From JAIVJZ01 sp035645695 (GTDB lineage Bacteria; Acidobacteriota; Blastocatellia; Pyrinomonadales; Pyrinomonadaceae): a stretch of DNA of 64,000 nt. The position numbers were made by a program, and so were the translations under genes. The stretch is from positions 1 through 64,000 of the forward strand of contig DASQMC010000070.1 of the NCBI GenBank assembly GCA_035645695.1, read 5' to 3'. The notes under the pieces are model-generated. The model searched no databases. It saw only the letters and a program-made list of their open reading frames with translations, and was not told where the DNA came from. Below, piece by piece: positions 63,184 through 64,000 of this stretch. Each line of letters begins with the position of its first letter. Within the stretch, counting starts at the first letter, position 1.

Positions 63184-64000
63184 ATGAAGCGAGAAGATTT
63201 AGAAATCACTGTTCCGGCCGAGCCGCCCACGTCGCACGAACGCCGCCCCGCGCTCGTCTTCATGCGCGGCGAACAACTGGCCGCGCCGATCCCGCTCGAA
63301 CGCGACGAGGTGACGCTCGGCCGCGCGCTCGAAGCCGACGTGCGCGTTAACGACGCCCGCGCCTCGCGCCTGCACGCGCGCATCCGCACCGAACACGACC
63401 CGGACGCGAATGCCACCCGCTACCGCCTCACCGATCTCGGATCGACGAACGGCACGCTGCTGAACGGCCAGCCCGTCTCGGATGCCCTCCTGCAACACGG
63501 CGACAAACTCAGCATCGGCGATCACCTCATCCGCTTCGACCTGCTCGACGATTTCGACCGCGAGTTTCAACGTCAACTCTACCGCCTGATCGCGCACGAC
63601 GAACTGACCGGACTCCTGACGAGCAAGTCTTTCTTCTCCGAACTGCGGCGTGAGGCGGCGCGCGCCGAGAGCGAGGGACGCCCGTTCTGCGTGCTGATGA
63701 TGGACCTGGATCATTTCAAAAGCGTGAACGATACCTGCGGCCACCTCGTCGGCAGCCAGACGCTCGAAGAGATCGGCGGCCTGATCACGCGCGCCCTGCG
63801 CGCGGGCGACGTGGCCGCGCGCTTCGGCGGCGAGGAGTTCGCCGCGTTCCTTCTGGATGCCGATTGCGCACAGGCCGTCGTCGCCGCCGAACGCGTGCGC
63901 AGCGCGATTGAGGAACACGCCTTCTCGGCCACGCGGCGGGGCGGCGCGCTCGAAGAGAACCGCACGCTCCGCATCACGATCAGCATCGGCGTCGCCGCCT
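63184..64000 (+). CDS. FHA-domain diguanylate cyclase (GGDEF), 3'-truncated by window edge
   Basis: The frame stays open to the window end (272 residues visible). Residues about 22-115 are an FHA phosphothreonine-binding domain (VTLGRALEADVRVNDARAS, RLHARI, LGSTNGTLLNG). Residues about 135 onward are GGDEF: HDELTGLLTSKSFFSEL, LMMDLDHFKSVNDTCGH, and the active site GGEEF (215-219), preceded by RAGD in the position of the product-inhibition I-site. It makes c-di-GMP and probably responds to Ser/Thr phosphorylation. No Shine-Dalgarno is visible before ATG 63184; the start is divergent from ribA. Confidence 0.92.
   Translation, partial: MKREDLEITVPAEPPTSHERRPALVFMRGEQLAAPIPLERDEVTLGRALEADVRVNDARASRLHARIRTEHDPDANATRYRLTDLGSTNGTLLNGQPVSDALLQHGDKLSIGDHLIRFDLLDDFDREFQRQLYRLIAHDELTGLLTSKSFFSELRREAARAESEGRPFCVLMMDLDHFKSVNDTCGHLVGSQTLEEIGGLITRALRAGDVAARFGGEEFAAFLLDADCAQAVVAAERVRSAIEEHAFSATRRGGALEENRTLRITISIGVAA

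Overview
The window is high-GC bacterial chromosome with dense genes, mostly on the + strand. The mix suggests a Gram-negative soil-type bacterium, most likely an acidobacterium (Blastocatellia-like): an ABC-exported polysaccharide locus, bi-domain MDR/Gfo-Idh oxidoreductase, DUF354 and DUF1972 proteins, a beta-propeller/Y_Y_Y histidine kinase, TonB-C and S41 proteins. The taxonomic call is inference. No rRNA, tRNA, CRISPR array, prophage or insertion sequence was recognised.

Layout. (1) 1-30105 is a polysaccharide locus: nucleotide-sugar enzymes (WecC/WbpA-type dehydrogenase, WecB, two SDR epimerases, a bi-domain oxidoreductase), Wzm/Wzt exporter, glycosyltransferases, methyltransferases, two class-II amidotransferases of the AsnB family, a DUF354 protein, an alpha/alpha-toroid protein, a WbaP-type initiating phosphoglycosyltransferase and an O-antigen ligase/polymerase with an apparent PDZ insertion. 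A small Cys-rich secreted protein (7763-8065) sits inside it. (2) 30192-35746 holds a hemerythrin gene and the classical housekeeping block ffh-rpsP-khpA-rimM-trmD-rplS-rnhB. (3) 35916-45818 has two more glycosyltransferases, a TonB-C envelope protein, an S41 protease homologue, a soluble MgtE-N/CBS protein, an AT-richer orphan, an Nramp-related transporter and a cyclic-nucleotide-binding MscS channel. (4) 46028-55002 is a chaperone island: hsp20, clpB, hsp20, grpE, groEL and a ClpC/ClpA-like ATPase, without dnaK, dnaJ or groES. (5) 55129-64000 has an envelope protein, a small unknown gene, an HD-domain/propeller-kinase/response-regulator operon, ribA and the start of an FHA-GGDEF diguanylate cyclase.

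The most striking signal is not a gene. About twenty gene junctions are filled by short arrays of 7-nt words, usually as a left array, a loop and its inverted copy. The word differs from junction to junction, but several words recur as cognate pairs tens of kilobases apart. Many arrays begin at or inside the upstream stop codon and end 5-8 nt before the next start codon, where a Shine-Dalgarno would normally be. Because 7 is not a multiple of 3, a word containing a stop triplet places that stop in all three frames. Two arrays are nested inside others, and one runs into a signal-peptide coding region. They resemble in principle the heptanucleotide STRR repeats known from heterocystous cyanobacteria, but the paired-palindrome, junction-filling design is what deserves attention.
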